Source: Martinezella tropici (GTDB taxonomy: Bacteria; Pseudomonadota; Alphaproteobacteria; Rhizobiales; Rhizobiaceae). From it: DNA of 64,000 bases. Of this stretch, positions 9,389-18,403 are shown piece after piece (the stretch's first letter is position 1; each line of letters opens with the position of its first letter). The notes below the pieces were generated by a model that ran no database searches, was not told the DNA's origin, and saw only the letters and a list, made by a program, of their open reading frames with translations. Location: the NCBI GenBank assembly GCA_000799755.1, contig JUHI01000005.1, forward strand, positions 1 to 64,000, read 5' to 3'. Made by a program: the position numbers and the translations under genes.

Positions 9389-9650
9389 CGGAAATGGATG
9401 GGACGTGGGCACTTTGTGTTTGTTAAATCGGACCTGCACCTGCGTCTAGGCACCAGCGGAGAGAGGGAAGCTTGATACTGCTCGCGACTGGCTGCCTGAA
9501 GGCACCTAAAAACCAGGGGACTTAAGCTCGGTCTGATTGGTCTCCCGGTAAGCCGTGGGGTGCGCGAACTTCAATCCCGGCATCCGATATCGATTGCTGG
9601 TAATGAGATTTTCAATTACCATATACGTCATCTTACAGAAAGGATCACCG

Positions 9651-9902
9651 ATGACGTCGCTAGCGGTCACAATGAAAGGACAGGTCACCCTAAAGCGGGA
9701 TTTGCTGCAACATCTGGGCATCAAGCCTGGCGAACGGATTGACTTCGACAAGCTACCGGGTGGCGAACTCCGGGTGAAGGCGGCCCGGCCAACAGGCACC
9801 ATTGATAATTTCATCGGCCGGCACGCTGGGAAGGTCAAAAAGCCTATAACGATCGAGGAAATGAACGAGATCGCCGCTTCGGGTTGGGCGGGTGAAGAGT
9901 GA
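9651..9902 (+). CDS. AbrB/MazE-type antitoxin
   Basis: 83 residues from ATG at 9651, preceded by AGAAAGGA. The N-terminal half is a SpoVT/AbrB swapped-hairpin DNA-binding domain: VTMKGQVTLKRDLLQHLGIK followed by PGERIDFDKLPGGELRV. The C-terminal part (GRHAGKVKKPITIEEMNEIA) would wrap the toxin. It overlaps the downstream PIN-domain gene by 4 bases, the usual antitoxin-first layout. It is expected to bind its own promoter and neutralise the toxin; the longer frame from 9555 reads through the promoter and is rejected. Confidence 0.85.
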   Translation: MTSLAVTMKGQVTLKRDLLQHLGIKPGERIDFDKLPGGELRVKAARPTGTIDNFIGRHAGKVKKPITIEEMNEIAASGWAGEE

Positions 9903-10297
9903 AGATCTCAGTCGACACAAATGTCCTAGCTCGCGCTGTTCTGCAAGACGATCCGGCGCAAGGCAGCGCGGCTAGCACACTGCTGAAAGAAGCGTCGTTG
10001 ATCGCGGTTTCCCTGCCCTGCCTGTGCGAACTGGTCTGGATACTTCGCCGTGGCGCCAAGCTGTCAAAGGAAGATGTTGCCCTAACAATCCGTGATCTGC
10101 TGGACGCCGGAAACGTCGTAATGAACCGGCCTGCGGTTGAGGCAGGTCTTGCAATCCTCGAAGCCGGGGGTGACTTCGCAGACGGCATAATGGCCTATGA
10201 AGGCAATTGGCTGGGCGGAGAAACCTTTGTGTCGTTCGATAAGCAAGCAGTAGAACTCCTGACACAGCAAGGTGAGACCGCACGGCTTCTGCTCTAA
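9899..10297 (+). CDS. PIN-domain (VapC-like) toxin ribonuclease
   Basis: 132 residues starting at GTG 9899, overlapping the antitoxin stop. Acidic PIN active-site residues are visible: D6 in KISVDTNVLAR, E in CLCELVWIL, D in EAGGDFADGIMAY, and a late D in VSFDKQA. VapC proteins are Mg-dependent RNases that cut specific RNAs when freed from antitoxin. Together with the AbrB partner this makes a type II addiction module, common on rhizobial plasmids and next to decayed mobile DNA, where it favours retention of the replicon. Confidence 0.88.
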   Translation: MKISVDTNVLARAVLQDDPAQGSAASTLLKEASLIAVSLPCLCELVWILRRGAKLSKEDVALTIRDLLDAGNVVMNRPAVEAGLAILEAGGDFADGIMAYEGNWLGGETFVSFDKQAVELLTQQGETARLLL

Positions 10298-10356
10298 CAG
10301 CAAAACGACGTCGTGACATCCGAAGGTCAGCGAGGGCTTTGGAGCACCTTGCAATC

Positions 10357-12279
10357 TTAGAACATGTCGAAAATTTCCGCTCCCGACCGAATTTGATGGC
10401 TTGAGTCGTCGAGATCACTACCAAAGGGTTCGCACTTGCCGCCGAGATGCATCGCAAAGAATGCTTCGGCCAAGGCCAAATAGGCGATCCTATTGCCTGG
10501 CTTCGCAAAGCCGTGTCCCTCGTCTGGAAAGACAACATAAGTCACAGGTATTCCGTTGGCCTGCATGGCCGCAACGATCGTATCGCTTTCAGCAATCTTG
10601 CAACGCACATCGTTCGCGCCATGGAAAATCAGCATCGGCCTCTTGATGCGGTCGACCTTATGGATGGGCGAACGTTCGGCCAAGAGGGCCTGTCCATTGT
10701 CCGTCTTGGGATCACCGTAGCTGCGATACATAAAGTCAGCAAAGCCGGACCAATAAGGCGGCATCGATTCCAGCAATGTCTGCAGATTGGTGATGCCGAC
10801 CCCAGGCACGCTGCAGCAAAAGACATCGGGGGTGAATGTAGCGCCGACAAACGATGCATAGCCGCCATAGGATGCGCCAAATATTGCGATCCTCGACTTG
10901 TCCGCTATGCCTTCGCGGATCGCCCAATCGACCATGTCGATGAGATCGTCGTGCATCTTTGCGGCATGTTGTTTTTCGCTGGCCGCAACAAACGCTTTTC
11001 CGAAGCCCATCGACCCACGATAGTTGACCGACAACACGGCATAACCGCGATCGGCGAGCCATTGGTGGTCACCGCGATAGCCGTAGAGATCGCGGGACCA
11101 CGGCCCGCCATGCACATCGAGCACCATCGGCAAGGGAGTATCCGGCCGCTCGGTTGTGATGCCGGCGGGCAGGGTGAGGTAGGAAAGCAGATCAAGGCCG
11201 TCGCGTGATTTCGCTTCGACAGGACGCATCGGCGCGAGCTTATAGGAATCGAGCGCGGGCCGCGCTCGAAACAGTTCGGTCATGGTTCCCTTGTCGCGAT
11301 CGTAAAGGAAGGTGGTCAAAGCCTGTTCGGCCTTATGGGCATCGACAATCCAGGTCCGGTTCTCGTCGGACTGGCTAACGATATTGAATTCAAACCCAGG
11401 CAAGGTATTGCGAATAATCTCAAAATCAGCCTGAACCTGAGGCGCGACATAAAGCCAGTCCTGACGCGCTCCAACGATGCTGGCTGCTTCCAGGTCGAAC
11501 GTTGTGGGATGAACGAGAACGTTCCGCACGTCAAAGCGCGGATGCCCGACGATAACGGTTTCCTCGCCGCTCCGCCAATCGAGCCAGGTAAAGACCGCCG
11601 TCTCGCGAGCGACGCAGGTTTGCATCAACAGACGATTGTTGTCGCCATGAAATATAATCGGCCCCGTGAGCCAACTGTCGACATGATCGAGGTCCATCCA
11701 AGGGGTAACCTCATCACCGTCTATCCGCCATAATTTCGATCCGCCATCCAGCGACGACGATCGGGCGCACCTCGGGCGAAGCTGCCAATCGACGTCGATG
11801 TTCCCGAAATCTTGCGTGTTGAGCCAAAGCAAGTCTCGCTCGCCTGTGACTGCGTCAACGATATAGAGATCGTGCCAACGCGGATCGCGATCGTTGAGCC
11901 CAACGACGATTTTTCCGGGAACCTGCCTCGACCACATTTTTATCTGTGCGCTTACACCGTCAATCGGCGTCAGATCGCGCAGCTCTTTCGTGCGGGGATC
12001 AACGATGAAAACGTGATTGTTCTCATCGCCAGTCTCATCGTTAACAAAGATCACGAAGCGTCCGTCAGCCGTCCACTCCTGCCAAGTAATCGGCCGACCC
12101 TTTGTCCGTGTCAAAGGCCCTCCGGAGTGGGGCTCAGCGGCCGGGGCGATCCAGATGTTGAGCACGCCCTCAAATGGTGCGATCCAGGTCAGCCATTGCC
12201 CGTCGGGCGAGAGCCTACCGCCAAAGGCGTTGGCGTTGGCGAATAGCAGCTTGCGTGGAATGAGGGATTGGGCGGTCAA
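10357..12279 (-). CDS. S9-family prolyl oligopeptidase-like peptidase
   Basis: 640 residues from TTG at 12279, chosen because GGAG lies 6 bases before it and similarity starts there (LTAQSLIPRKLLFANANAFG). The longer frame to 12420 adds a cysteine-rich, unlikely N-terminus. The N-terminal half is a beta-propeller (repeated SPDGQWLTWI / TADGRFVIF type strands). The C-terminal alpha/beta-hydrolase carries the triad: Ser about 470 in FGASYGGY, Asp about 557 in HGANDVRC, and His about 589 in DEGHGF. No signal peptide is seen, so it is probably cytoplasmic. It follows the dehydratase gene by 240 bases on the same strand and may have its own promoter. Confidence 0.85.
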   Translation of the reverse strand: MTAQSLIPRKLLFANANAFGGRLSPDGQWLTWIAPFEGVLNIWIAPAAEPHSGGPLTRTKGRPITWQEWTADGRFVIFVNDETGDENNHVFIVDPRTKELRDLTPIDGVSAQIKMWSRQVPGKIVVGLNDRDPRWHDLYIVDAVTGERDLLWLNTQDFGNIDVDWQLRPRCARSSSLDGGSKLWRIDGDEVTPWMDLDHVDSWLTGPIIFHGDNNRLLMQTCVARETAVFTWLDWRSGEETVIVGHPRFDVRNVLVHPTTFDLEAASIVGARQDWLYVAPQVQADFEIIRNTLPGFEFNIVSQSDENRTWIVDAHKAEQALTTFLYDRDKGTMTELFRARPALDSYKLAPMRPVEAKSRDGLDLLSYLTLPAGITTERPDTPLPMVLDVHGGPWSRDLYGYRGDHQWLADRGYAVLSVNYRGSMGFGKAFVAASEKQHAAKMHDDLIDMVDWAIREGIADKSRIAIFGASYGGYASFVGATFTPDVFCCSVPGVGITNLQTLLESMPPYWSGFADFMYRSYGDPKTDNGQALLAERSPIHKVDRIKRPMLIFHGANDVRCKIAESDTIVAAMQANGIPVTYVVFPDEGHGFAKPGNRIAYLALAEAFFAMHLGGKCEPFGSDLDDSSHQIRSGAEIFDMF

Positions 12280-12519
12280 GGGACACTCCGTGGCCTGGTT
12301 CAAAAGACATAAACCCCACGGTGAACATATCAGGCATCGCAATGGCTGCGAGTAACAATATCGTTTCCGACAATGCGATGACGCAAAGGCTGGACGGACG
12401 TTGCCATTGGACTCCGCCAAATGCGCTGCCGGACGGTGGCTAGAATGCGGGCGTGCGCCACAGCCTGATTTATCGTTGCGGCGCGCACACCGCCGACAGA
12501 ATTCGCTCGACTAGCAGCA

Positions 12520-13716
12520 TCAATCAAAGAACGCATGGTCCTCCTTTGTCAGATAGGCCCTCGCTCTGTCCGTATTCAACGTCACTCCGAGTCCGGGAGC
12601 ATCCCAGACGCCGATATGGCCGTCGGTGACAAGCGGATCTGGCAGACCATCGACAATATCGTACCACCAGGACGGATCACCGATCGTGTATTCGAATGCC
12701 ACATAATTGTGCGGAAGCGTTGCACAGACCTGGACGAGCGCGGCCAGTCCCAAAAGACCATTGGCCGTTCCGTGCGGGGCCATCAGGATACCGTGCAGGT
12801 CGGCATATTCGGCGATCCATTTGAGTTCGGCAATACCGCCAACGTCACTGGGGTCCGGCCCGATGACGTTGACGGCCTTGTTTTCGATCAGCGGCTTGAA
12901 GTTCTGCCTGAGATAGATCTGCTCCCCCGTATGGATCGGCGTCGATGTCGACAGGGTCAGATCGCGATAGACATCCGCGTTGACAAAAGGTGAATAATCG
13001 CCGGTCAGCATATCTTCCAGCCAGACCAGATTGAACGGTTCGACCGCCCTGGCAAAGCGGATCGCATCCGGCACGGTCCAACCGGGGCCGCAATCGAGCG
13101 CCAGGCCGATTTCGTCACCCAGCTCCTCCTTCATCGCGGCCACACAGGCGACCATGTGTTTGAGCCCACGCTCGGTCAGCAGCCCGCGATCGTGCGCGCC
13201 GTGCATTCCGCCTGCTTCCGGATCGCCATAGAAGAAATCCGGCACCTCGACGCGCATGCGGCTGTGAAAGCCGATCGGCTGCTTGACGATGGTGAAACCC
13301 TCGCCCGCCGCCTTCATTTCACGGCAACTCTTGGCATAGTCCGCCGGCGAAAAGCCGCTCATCGGTTTGCGGACCGCACCATTATAGACACGGACCCGAT
13401 CGCGCACCTTCCCGCCCAGAAGTTTGTAGACCGGAACACCCGCCGCCTTGCCGGCAATGTCCCATAGGGCTATCTCGATGATGCTGACGACTGCCCCCCA
13501 GGGCTTGAAACCGCCACGCTGCCGGATGCGCAGCATCACGCGCTCGACGTCGGTCGGATCGAGGCCGATGAGCGCCTCCCGAAACGCGAGAATATAGGGC
13601 TTCAGAAACGGCTTCCAGGTTTCCGCCTGTGCATAGCCGTCGATGCCGGCATCGGTGACTATGCGGATAACAGGGCTTGAGCCGATGACGGCGCATTTGA
13701 CGTCGACGATCTTCAC
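12520..13716 (-). CDS. Enolase-superfamily (mandelate racemase/muconate lactonizing) sugar-acid dehydratase-like enzyme
   Basis: 398 residues with the two-domain MR/MLE layout. Metal ligands are visible: D208 in LALDCGPGW, E234 in WLEDMLTG and E265 in HTGEQ. H315 in MAPHG is the probable catalytic base on the other side, as in acid-sugar dehydratases of the superfamily. Such enzymes abstract the proton alpha to a carboxylate and usually dehydrate an aldonate to a 2-keto-3-deoxy acid. It sits at the end of the LacI-controlled sugar operon, 9 bases after the isomerase gene. The exact substrate cannot be read from sequence. Confidence 0.9.
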   Translation of the reverse strand: MKIVDVKCAVIGSSPVIRIVTDAGIDGYAQAETWKPFLKPYILAFREALIGLDPTDVERVMLRIRQRGGFKPWGAVVSIIEIALWDIAGKAAGVPVYKLLGGKVRDRVRVYNGAVRKPMSGFSPADYAKSCREMKAAGEGFTIVKQPIGFHSRMRVEVPDFFYGDPEAGGMHGAHDRGLLTERGLKHMVACVAAMKEELGDEIGLALDCGPGWTVPDAIRFARAVEPFNLVWLEDMLTGDYSPFVNADVYRDLTLSTSTPIHTGEQIYLRQNFKPLIENKAVNVIGPDPSDVGGIAELKWIAEYADLHGILMAPHGTANGLLGLAALVQVCATLPHNYVAFEYTIGDPSWWYDIVDGLPDPLVTDGHIGVWDAPGLGVTLNTDRARAYLTKEDHAFFD

Positions 13717-13725
13717 CTTGCCCCC

Positions 13726-14481
13726 CTACAAGCCGAGCGCGCGGATATGGTCGATCGATCGCGTGGCAAAGCGGTACCAATCAGAGGGATTGTCGTGCTC
13801 CGTGACGATGTGGTCCGCCCGGGTCCTGCGGAAGTAGGGCACAAGGGCCGCCCAATCGATGACGCCGTCACCTGTCGCGACCCAGCCGTCGTCGACCGTT
13901 GTTCCAAACGGAGCCGTATCCTTGGTCTGGATGGCGATGATGCGATCGGCATAACGCTCCAGTTCCGCGGCGGGATCGGCACCAGCCCGCGTGATCCAGC
14001 CGCAATCGATCTCGAAAACGACCTCATCATCGGCCCCCAGAATGTGATCGATCGGCCGTGTACCATCCGCAAGCGGCATGTACTCGAAATCGTGGTTGTG
14101 CCACGCAACCTTCAGGCCGTGTCGCGCCGTGCGCTCGGCACCCCGCGCAAGCTGTTCGCCGATGCCCTTCCAGTAGTCGGCGGTATCGATACGCTCCTCC
14201 TTCGGTACGAAGGGTGGGATCATGTAGGTCGCACCCAGCGTCTGCGCGATCTCGATGAAGCGGTCCGGCTCGGCGACCAGCCCCTTCAGTGGCATATGAA
14301 ATCCGAGACAGGCAAGGCCTGCATCATCGATCTGCCGCCGGAACAACGTGGGATCGCTTTCATAGGCCGGCAACCACGGCTCGATCGCATCATAGCCCAG
14401 GGCCTTCAGCAGGGGAAATTGCGCATGAAGCGGTGGGAAATTCCTCGATGAGTACAGTTGATATGCGATCGGATAAGCCAT
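13726..14481 (-). CDS. Sugar phosphate isomerase/epimerase-like TIM-barrel protein
   Basis: 251 residues from ATG 14481 (MAYPIAYQLYSSRNFPPLHA); the longer frame from 14532 lacks support. It has the AP-endonuclease-2/xylose-isomerase-like fold: ALGYDAIEPW at the start, KVAWHNHDFEY in the middle, FEIDCGWITRAG, and IVTEHDNPSDWYRF at the end. These supply the E, H, D and H/E metal ligands of the family. It lies between the VOC gene and the enolase-superfamily gene in one operon, suggesting it converts an intermediate (keto-sugar or inosose type) of the imported sugar. Confidence 0.88.
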   Translation of the reverse strand: MAYPIAYQLYSSRNFPPLHAQFPLLKALGYDAIEPWLPAYESDPTLFRRQIDDAGLACLGFHMPLKGLVAEPDRFIEIAQTLGATYMIPPFVPKEERIDTADYWKGIGEQLARGAERTARHGLKVAWHNHDFEYMPLADGTRPIDHILGADDEVVFEIDCGWITRAGADPAAELERYADRIIAIQTKDTAPFGTTVDDGWVATGDGVIDWAALVPYFRRTRADHIVTEHDNPSDWYRFATRSIDHIRALGL

Positions 14482-14547
14482 GGATTTGCTCTCTGGGGGA
14501 TGAACGTCGGAGATGGCCGGCCCTCTGCTCAACGGAGCCGGCAGATA

Positions 14548-15027
14548 TCAGCCTTGCGGTTCTTTATCGTTGTCGAATTCCAGCAATTCGACCATGACGC
14601 CAAGCGCCTTGACGGTGTCGTAGTAGGCATAGCGGCCATGGCCGCCATCGAATTCGCCGCGTTGCAGGAGCTGGTGGCCTTTGCTCTCGAGAAAGGCGTT
14701 GCGCTTCGTCAGATTGCGGGTGCGAAACGCTATATGGTGGCAACCCGGCCCCTTTGCCTCCAGCAGGTCGCGCCAGGCACTTTTCTCCGGCCCAGGCTGA
14801 AGGAACTCTACATCGATATTACCGAACTTGAACATCATGATACGGCAGCCAACGGCGGCCGGCTTGCCATCATAAATCGCCTGCGCCACATCCGGCTCGG
14901 CAGCCCTTCCTTCCTTGGGCATAGGCTTGCCGGTCAGATCCGAAAACCACCGCGCAGATTTCACCACGTCGTCGGTGACAAAGCAGATCTGCATAACCGC
15001 GTCTTCATCAAGAAGTCTCGAGTCCAT
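14548..15027 (-). CDS. VOC (glyoxalase-fold) family protein
   Basis: 159 residues from ATG 15027, chosen because GGAAGG lies upstream; longer starts at 15045 and 15096 are possible. Paired beta-alpha-beta-beta-beta modules are visible: MQICFVTDDVVKSARWFSDL at the start and GCHHIAFRTRNLTKRNAFLE in the second half. Candidate metal ligands are the first Gln or His, E in DVEFLQ, H in HHIAF, and E in VELLEF. VOC proteins include isomerases, lyases and dioxygenases. A second VOC gene of the same regulon lies at 20337. Its role in the pathway is unknown. Confidence 0.82.
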   Translation of the reverse strand: MDSRLLDEDAVMQICFVTDDVVKSARWFSDLTGKPMPKEGRAAEPDVAQAIYDGKPAAVGCRIMMFKFGNIDVEFLQPGPEKSAWRDLLEAKGPGCHHIAFRTRNLTKRNAFLESKGHQLLQRGEFDGGHGRYAYYDTVKALGVMVELLEFDNDKEPQG

Positions 15028-15060
15028 GTCTATCACACCTTCCATTCTTATTTCGCTCTC

Positions 15061-15082
15061 GGCGGCAAGACAGCTTGCCGCC
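15061..15082 (-). promoter_or_regulatory. Stem-loop downstream of binding-protein gene
   Basis: Perfect 9-bp stem GGCGGCAAG (15061-15069) and CTTGCCGCC (15074-15082) with the 4-base loop ACAG. It lies just after the binding-protein stop at 15108 (minus strand) and before the VOC gene. No T run follows, so mRNA protection or partial attenuation is more likely than full termination. Confidence 0.55.
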
Positions 15083-15107
15083 ATACAGAGTGTCATGTTT
15101 CCAGTCG

Positions 15108-16352
15108 CTATTTGAGAATGGCTTCATACTGGTCCTTGAGCGCGGCTACCGCCTGGTCCACCGTCATGTTCGGATTGCTCCAATAGTTGAATGCGACTTC
15201 CCAGATCGCCGACTGCCAGTCGGCATCGACCATCGAATGCGGGTTCTGCACCTGGTGTGCGGGGTCCTTCAGCATATCGAGGACATTCTTGGAGCAGGCA
15301 TCGAGCGTCGATGGATCGACATCAGTGCGCACTGGCGTCGAACCCTTCGCCGCGGCGAAGGCGGCATTTATCTTCGGATCGACGATAAGCTTGGCGAACT
15401 CGACTTCCGCTGCGTCCTTTTCGGGAGACTGCTTGCCAAGGATACCCCAGGCATCGACCGTCACCGACAGCGCCTTTGCACCGGGTATCTGCAAGCAGCC
15501 GAAATCCTTGCCGGCCTCCTTGCCCGCAGCGCGCCATTCGCCCTTCATCCAGTCCCCATGGATCTGCATCAACGCCTGCCCCTCGATCACCATGTTGGTG
15601 GTCATGTTCCAGTCGCGATTGACGGAACCGGGATCGGAAGCCTTCTGGAACTTGCGCAGCCATTCAAACGCGGTTCGAAGCTCAGGCGCATCGAGCGCTG
15701 CCTCATCCGGCTTCGGTCCGTAGATCCTGGTAAAGAGATCAGCGCCGCCCACGCTCGCAACCAACGTATGGGTGAGATAGCCGACCTGCCATTGTTGCGC
15801 GCCGAGTGCCAACGGTACTATGCCGGCCTTCCTGATCTTGTCGAAATCCGCATACATCTCGTCCAAGGACGTCCATTTCGAAGGATCGACGCCGGCCTTT
15901 TTCGCTGCTTCAATATTGTAGTAGAGCATGCCGTCGATGTGGATGCCGAGCGGGATCTTCATGATCTGGTCGTCGACGGTGATCGACTTGATCACGGAGG
16001 GTGGAAACTTATCCAGCGCCCCATCCGCCTTGAAGACATCCGTCAGCGGACGGCCAAGCCCCATATTGGTCAGATCGCGGTAAACGGCTGGATTGTTTTC
16101 GGAAAACACGTTCGGGGGCTGCCCACCCGTTACCAGGTTCATGAGATTGACGTTGGAGCCGGTGTCATGCGGGATGGTGATGTCGATCCATTTTATCCCT
16201 TTCTCTTCGGCAGCCTTCTTCAGGACGTTGAGAGCTGCGACCTCCGCCGGCGACGACCATTTCTGATAGATGACCAGGTCTTCGGCGTGAACGACCATCG
16301 GGCAGATGACGATCGACGCCACCAGCCATGCCTTTTTCCAGTTTCTCAGCAT
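15108..16352 (-). CDS. Sugar ABC transporter substrate-binding protein (family 1)
   Basis: 414 residues with a Sec signal peptide (KKAWLVASIVICPMVVHA, cut before EDLVIYQ). The fold is that of CUT1 binding proteins: EDLVIYQKWSSPAEVAALNV, LYYNIEAAKKAGVDPSKW, and GDWMKGEWRAAGKEAGKDFG are typical. It captures a carbohydrate in the periplasm for the two permeases encoded upstream. Unusually the binding protein is the last, not the first, transporter gene of this operon, following the ATPase by 12 bases. A strong hairpin follows it, which would raise its transcript stability. Confidence 0.92.
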   Translation of the reverse strand: MLRNWKKAWLVASIVICPMVVHAEDLVIYQKWSSPAEVAALNVLKKAAEEKGIKWIDITIPHDTGSNVNLMNLVTGGQPPNVFSENNPAVYRDLTNMGLGRPLTDVFKADGALDKFPPSVIKSITVDDQIMKIPLGIHIDGMLYYNIEAAKKAGVDPSKWTSLDEMYADFDKIRKAGIVPLALGAQQWQVGYLTHTLVASVGGADLFTRIYGPKPDEAALDAPELRTAFEWLRKFQKASDPGSVNRDWNMTTNMVIEGQALMQIHGDWMKGEWRAAGKEAGKDFGCLQIPGAKALSVTVDAWGILGKQSPEKDAAEVEFAKLIVDPKINAAFAAAKGSTPVRTDVDPSTLDACSKNVLDMLKDPAHQVQNPHSMVDADWQSAIWEVAFNYWSNPNMTVDQAVAALKDQYEAILK

Positions 16353-16364
16353 GCCTTCCTCCCA

Positions 16365-17465
16365 CTAAAGCCTCCGCCCGCTCTGGGCGTCGAAAAGATT
16401 CAATTTTGTCCTGGGATAGGTCACGGTCACGAGCTCACCGACCTTCAGTCTGGCGGCGCGATCCGGCTCGATGCGCACAGCGATCAACAAGGAGCCAAAG
16501 CTAAGCGACAGGATTGCGTCGGACCCCGTGCGCTCGACGATCCGCACCGGCAACTGAAGGGAACAGGCGGCGGAAGACGAAGGCTCGCCAATGACGAAAT
16601 GCTCGGGCCGCATGCCGATGATGATCGGCTGGTCCTGGGACGGATGCCGAGTGCAATAGTCATAGCCCGAGAGATCGAAGTGCAAACCGTCAGCCGCAAT
16701 CGCGCTCAATCGCTCCCCGTCCCATACGGCACTGGCTTCGATGAGATTCATGGCCGGCGAGCCGATGAAGCCGGCGACGAAGAGATTTGCCGGCTGCTCG
16801 TAAACCTCGTCAGGCGTGCCGAACTGCTGGATCTCGCCGCCGTTCATCACGGCAATCTTGGTTGCCATGGTCATCGCCTCGATCTGGTCATGTGTCACAT
16901 AGACGACGGTCGGTTTCAGCTCCTCGTGCAGTTTCTTGATCTCGAGCCGCATCTCGGTGCGAAGCTTGGCGTCGAGATTGGACAAGGGCTCATCGAAAAG
17001 CAGAACGTCGGCATGTTTGACGAGGGCTCGACCGATGGCAACGCGCTGGCGCTGGCCGCCGGAAAGCTGGGCCGGCTTGCGACCCATCAAAGCCTCAAGC
17101 TGCAGCAGGCTTGCCGCCCATTTGATCCGCCGATCCGCCTCCTCGCGCGGTAGCTTAAGGGCGGAGAGGCCGAAACGCAAATTCCCCTCCACTGTCTTCG
17201 TCGGATAAAGCGCATAGGACTGGAAGACCATCGCCAGCCCGCGATCTTTGGGATCGAGCTCGGTGACGTCGCGCGCGCCGATCATGATGCGACCGCTGGA
17301 CACGTCGACAAGGCCCGCCAGCAGGTTCAGCAATGTCGTCTTGCCGCATCCCGACGGCCCGAGCAGCACGAGGAAGTCGCTATGGTCGATCGCCAGATTG
17401 AGGCCCGAGAGGACTTTCACCTCACCATATTTCTTGACGATATGCTCGAAGGAAACACTTGGCAT
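16365..17465 (-). CDS. Carbohydrate ABC transporter ATP-binding protein (UgpC/MalK type)
   Basis: 366 residues from ATG 17465; the frame that continues to 18176 reads through the upstream permease and is not coding there. Walker [10 protein letters not shown] at 36-44, Q-loop FQSYALYP, signature LSGGQRQR at 134-141, Walker B LLFDEP and switch His 192 are all present. The C-terminal 130 residues form the OB-type regulatory domain (IIGMRPEHFVIGE). It energises the permeases at 17474 and 18400 and, as a MalK-like protein, might also serve the ATPase-less importer at 25031-28115. Confidence 0.93.
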   Translation of the reverse strand: MPSVSFEHIVKKYGEVKVLSGLNLAIDHSDFLVLLGPSGCGKTTLLNLLAGLVDVSSGRIMIGARDVTELDPKDRGLAMVFQSYALYPTKTVEGNLRFGLSALKLPREEADRRIKWAASLLQLEALMGRKPAQLSGGQRQRVAIGRALVKHADVLLFDEPLSNLDAKLRTEMRLEIKKLHEELKPTVVYVTHDQIEAMTMATKIAVMNGGEIQQFGTPDEVYEQPANLFVAGFIGSPAMNLIEASAVWDGERLSAIAADGLHFDLSGYDYCTRHPSQDQPIIIGMRPEHFVIGEPSSSAACSLQLPVRIVERTGSDAILSLSFGSLLIAVRIEPDRAARLKVGELVTVTYPRTKLNLFDAQSGRRL

Positions 17466-17473
17466 CCGTTGCC

Positions 17474-18403
17474 CTAACCCTTGATCGCACCGGCGGCGAT
17501 TCCCTGCACGAAGAACTTGCCGAGGAGGAAATAGATGAACAGAGGTGGAATGGCGGTCAGCAGTGCTGCAGCCATGTTGGCATTGTAGGCAACCGTGCCC
17601 GTCGATACCGTCACCATGTTCGCGAGATTGACCGTCATCGGCGCAGCACCCAGGCCGCCGAACGTCACGCCGATCAGATAGTCGTTCCAGATATGTGTGA
17701 CCTGCATGATCAGGACGACGATCAGGATATTGCCCGACATTGGCAGGATGATCTCGACGAAGATCTGCCAGAACGAGCCGGAGTCCATGATTGCCGCCTT
17801 GGTGAGATCGGCAGGGATATCCTTGTAGTAGTTTCGAAAGATCAGCGTCAGAACCGGCATGGAGAGGACGGTATGGATGAAGGCGACAGCCCAGAGCGTG
17901 CCGTAGATCCCCATGCCGACCGTGATGACGATCAATGGATACATGATGATCTGGAACGGCACGAAGGCGCAAAGAAACAGAAGAAACAGGAATGCGCCGG
18001 TCCATCGGACGTTCCATAGCGCCAGGGCATAGCCCGTCACGGCCGAAAGCGAAATCGAGGCGATCAGCGACGGAAACAGGATGGCGACGGAATTCCAGAA
18101 GCCGCCGCGAAGGCCGGTGCAGGTGATGCCGGAACAGGCCTGGCTCCATGCATAGATCCACGGCTCGATCGTCCATTGCCGCGGCAGCGAGAAGATGGCG
18201 CCTTCGCGGATCTGATCCATCGACTTGAACGAGGTGACGACGAGTACATAAAGCGGTACGCAGAAGAAGAGCGCCGCCATGGTCAGGAAGACAAGCACAG
18301 CGATCGAGCGCCCCCTGATGCGCTTCTTGGCTCGCGGGAACATGACTTCCACCGATGCTTCAGTCGCGGTGACCGGGGGCCTGACGGTTGCGATATCGCT
18401 CAC
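17474..18403 (-). CDS. Carbohydrate ABC transporter permease (MalG-type)
   Basis: 309 residues from GTG 18403, supported by GGGAGG upstream and by the 4-base overlap with the stop of the previous permease. It has six membrane segments and the cytoplasmic EAA-type loop ADLTKAAIMDSGSFWQIFVE that contacts the ATPase. The N-terminal 40 residues are a cytoplasmic extension rich in Arg and Lys. It pairs with the MalF-type protein at 18400 to form the membrane channel. Confidence 0.92.
   Translation of the reverse strand: MSDIATVRPPVTATEASVEVMFPRAKKRIRGRSIAVLVFLTMAALFFCVPLYVLVVTSFKSMDQIREGAIFSLPRQWTIEPWIYAWSQACSGITCTGLRGGFWNSVAILFPSLIASISLSAVTGYALALWNVRWTGAFLFLLFLCAFVPFQIIMYPLIVITVGMGIYGTLWAVAFIHTVLSMPVLTLIFRNYYKDIPADLTKAAIMDSGSFWQIFVEIILPMSGNILIVVLIMQVTHIWNDYLIGVTFGGLGAAPMTVNLANMVTVSTGTVAYNANMAAALLTAIPPLFIYFLLGKFFVQGIAAGAIKG

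Noticed and set aside
15075..17153. 692-codon plus-strand open frame
   Set aside because: It lies antisense to the binding-protein and ATPase genes, has no domain, and its composition is that of a GC-rich shadow frame.
16365..18176. Single 603-residue permease-ATPase fusion
   Set aside because: The first 237 residues are an out-of-frame reading of the permease gene; the ATPase starts at ATG 17465.
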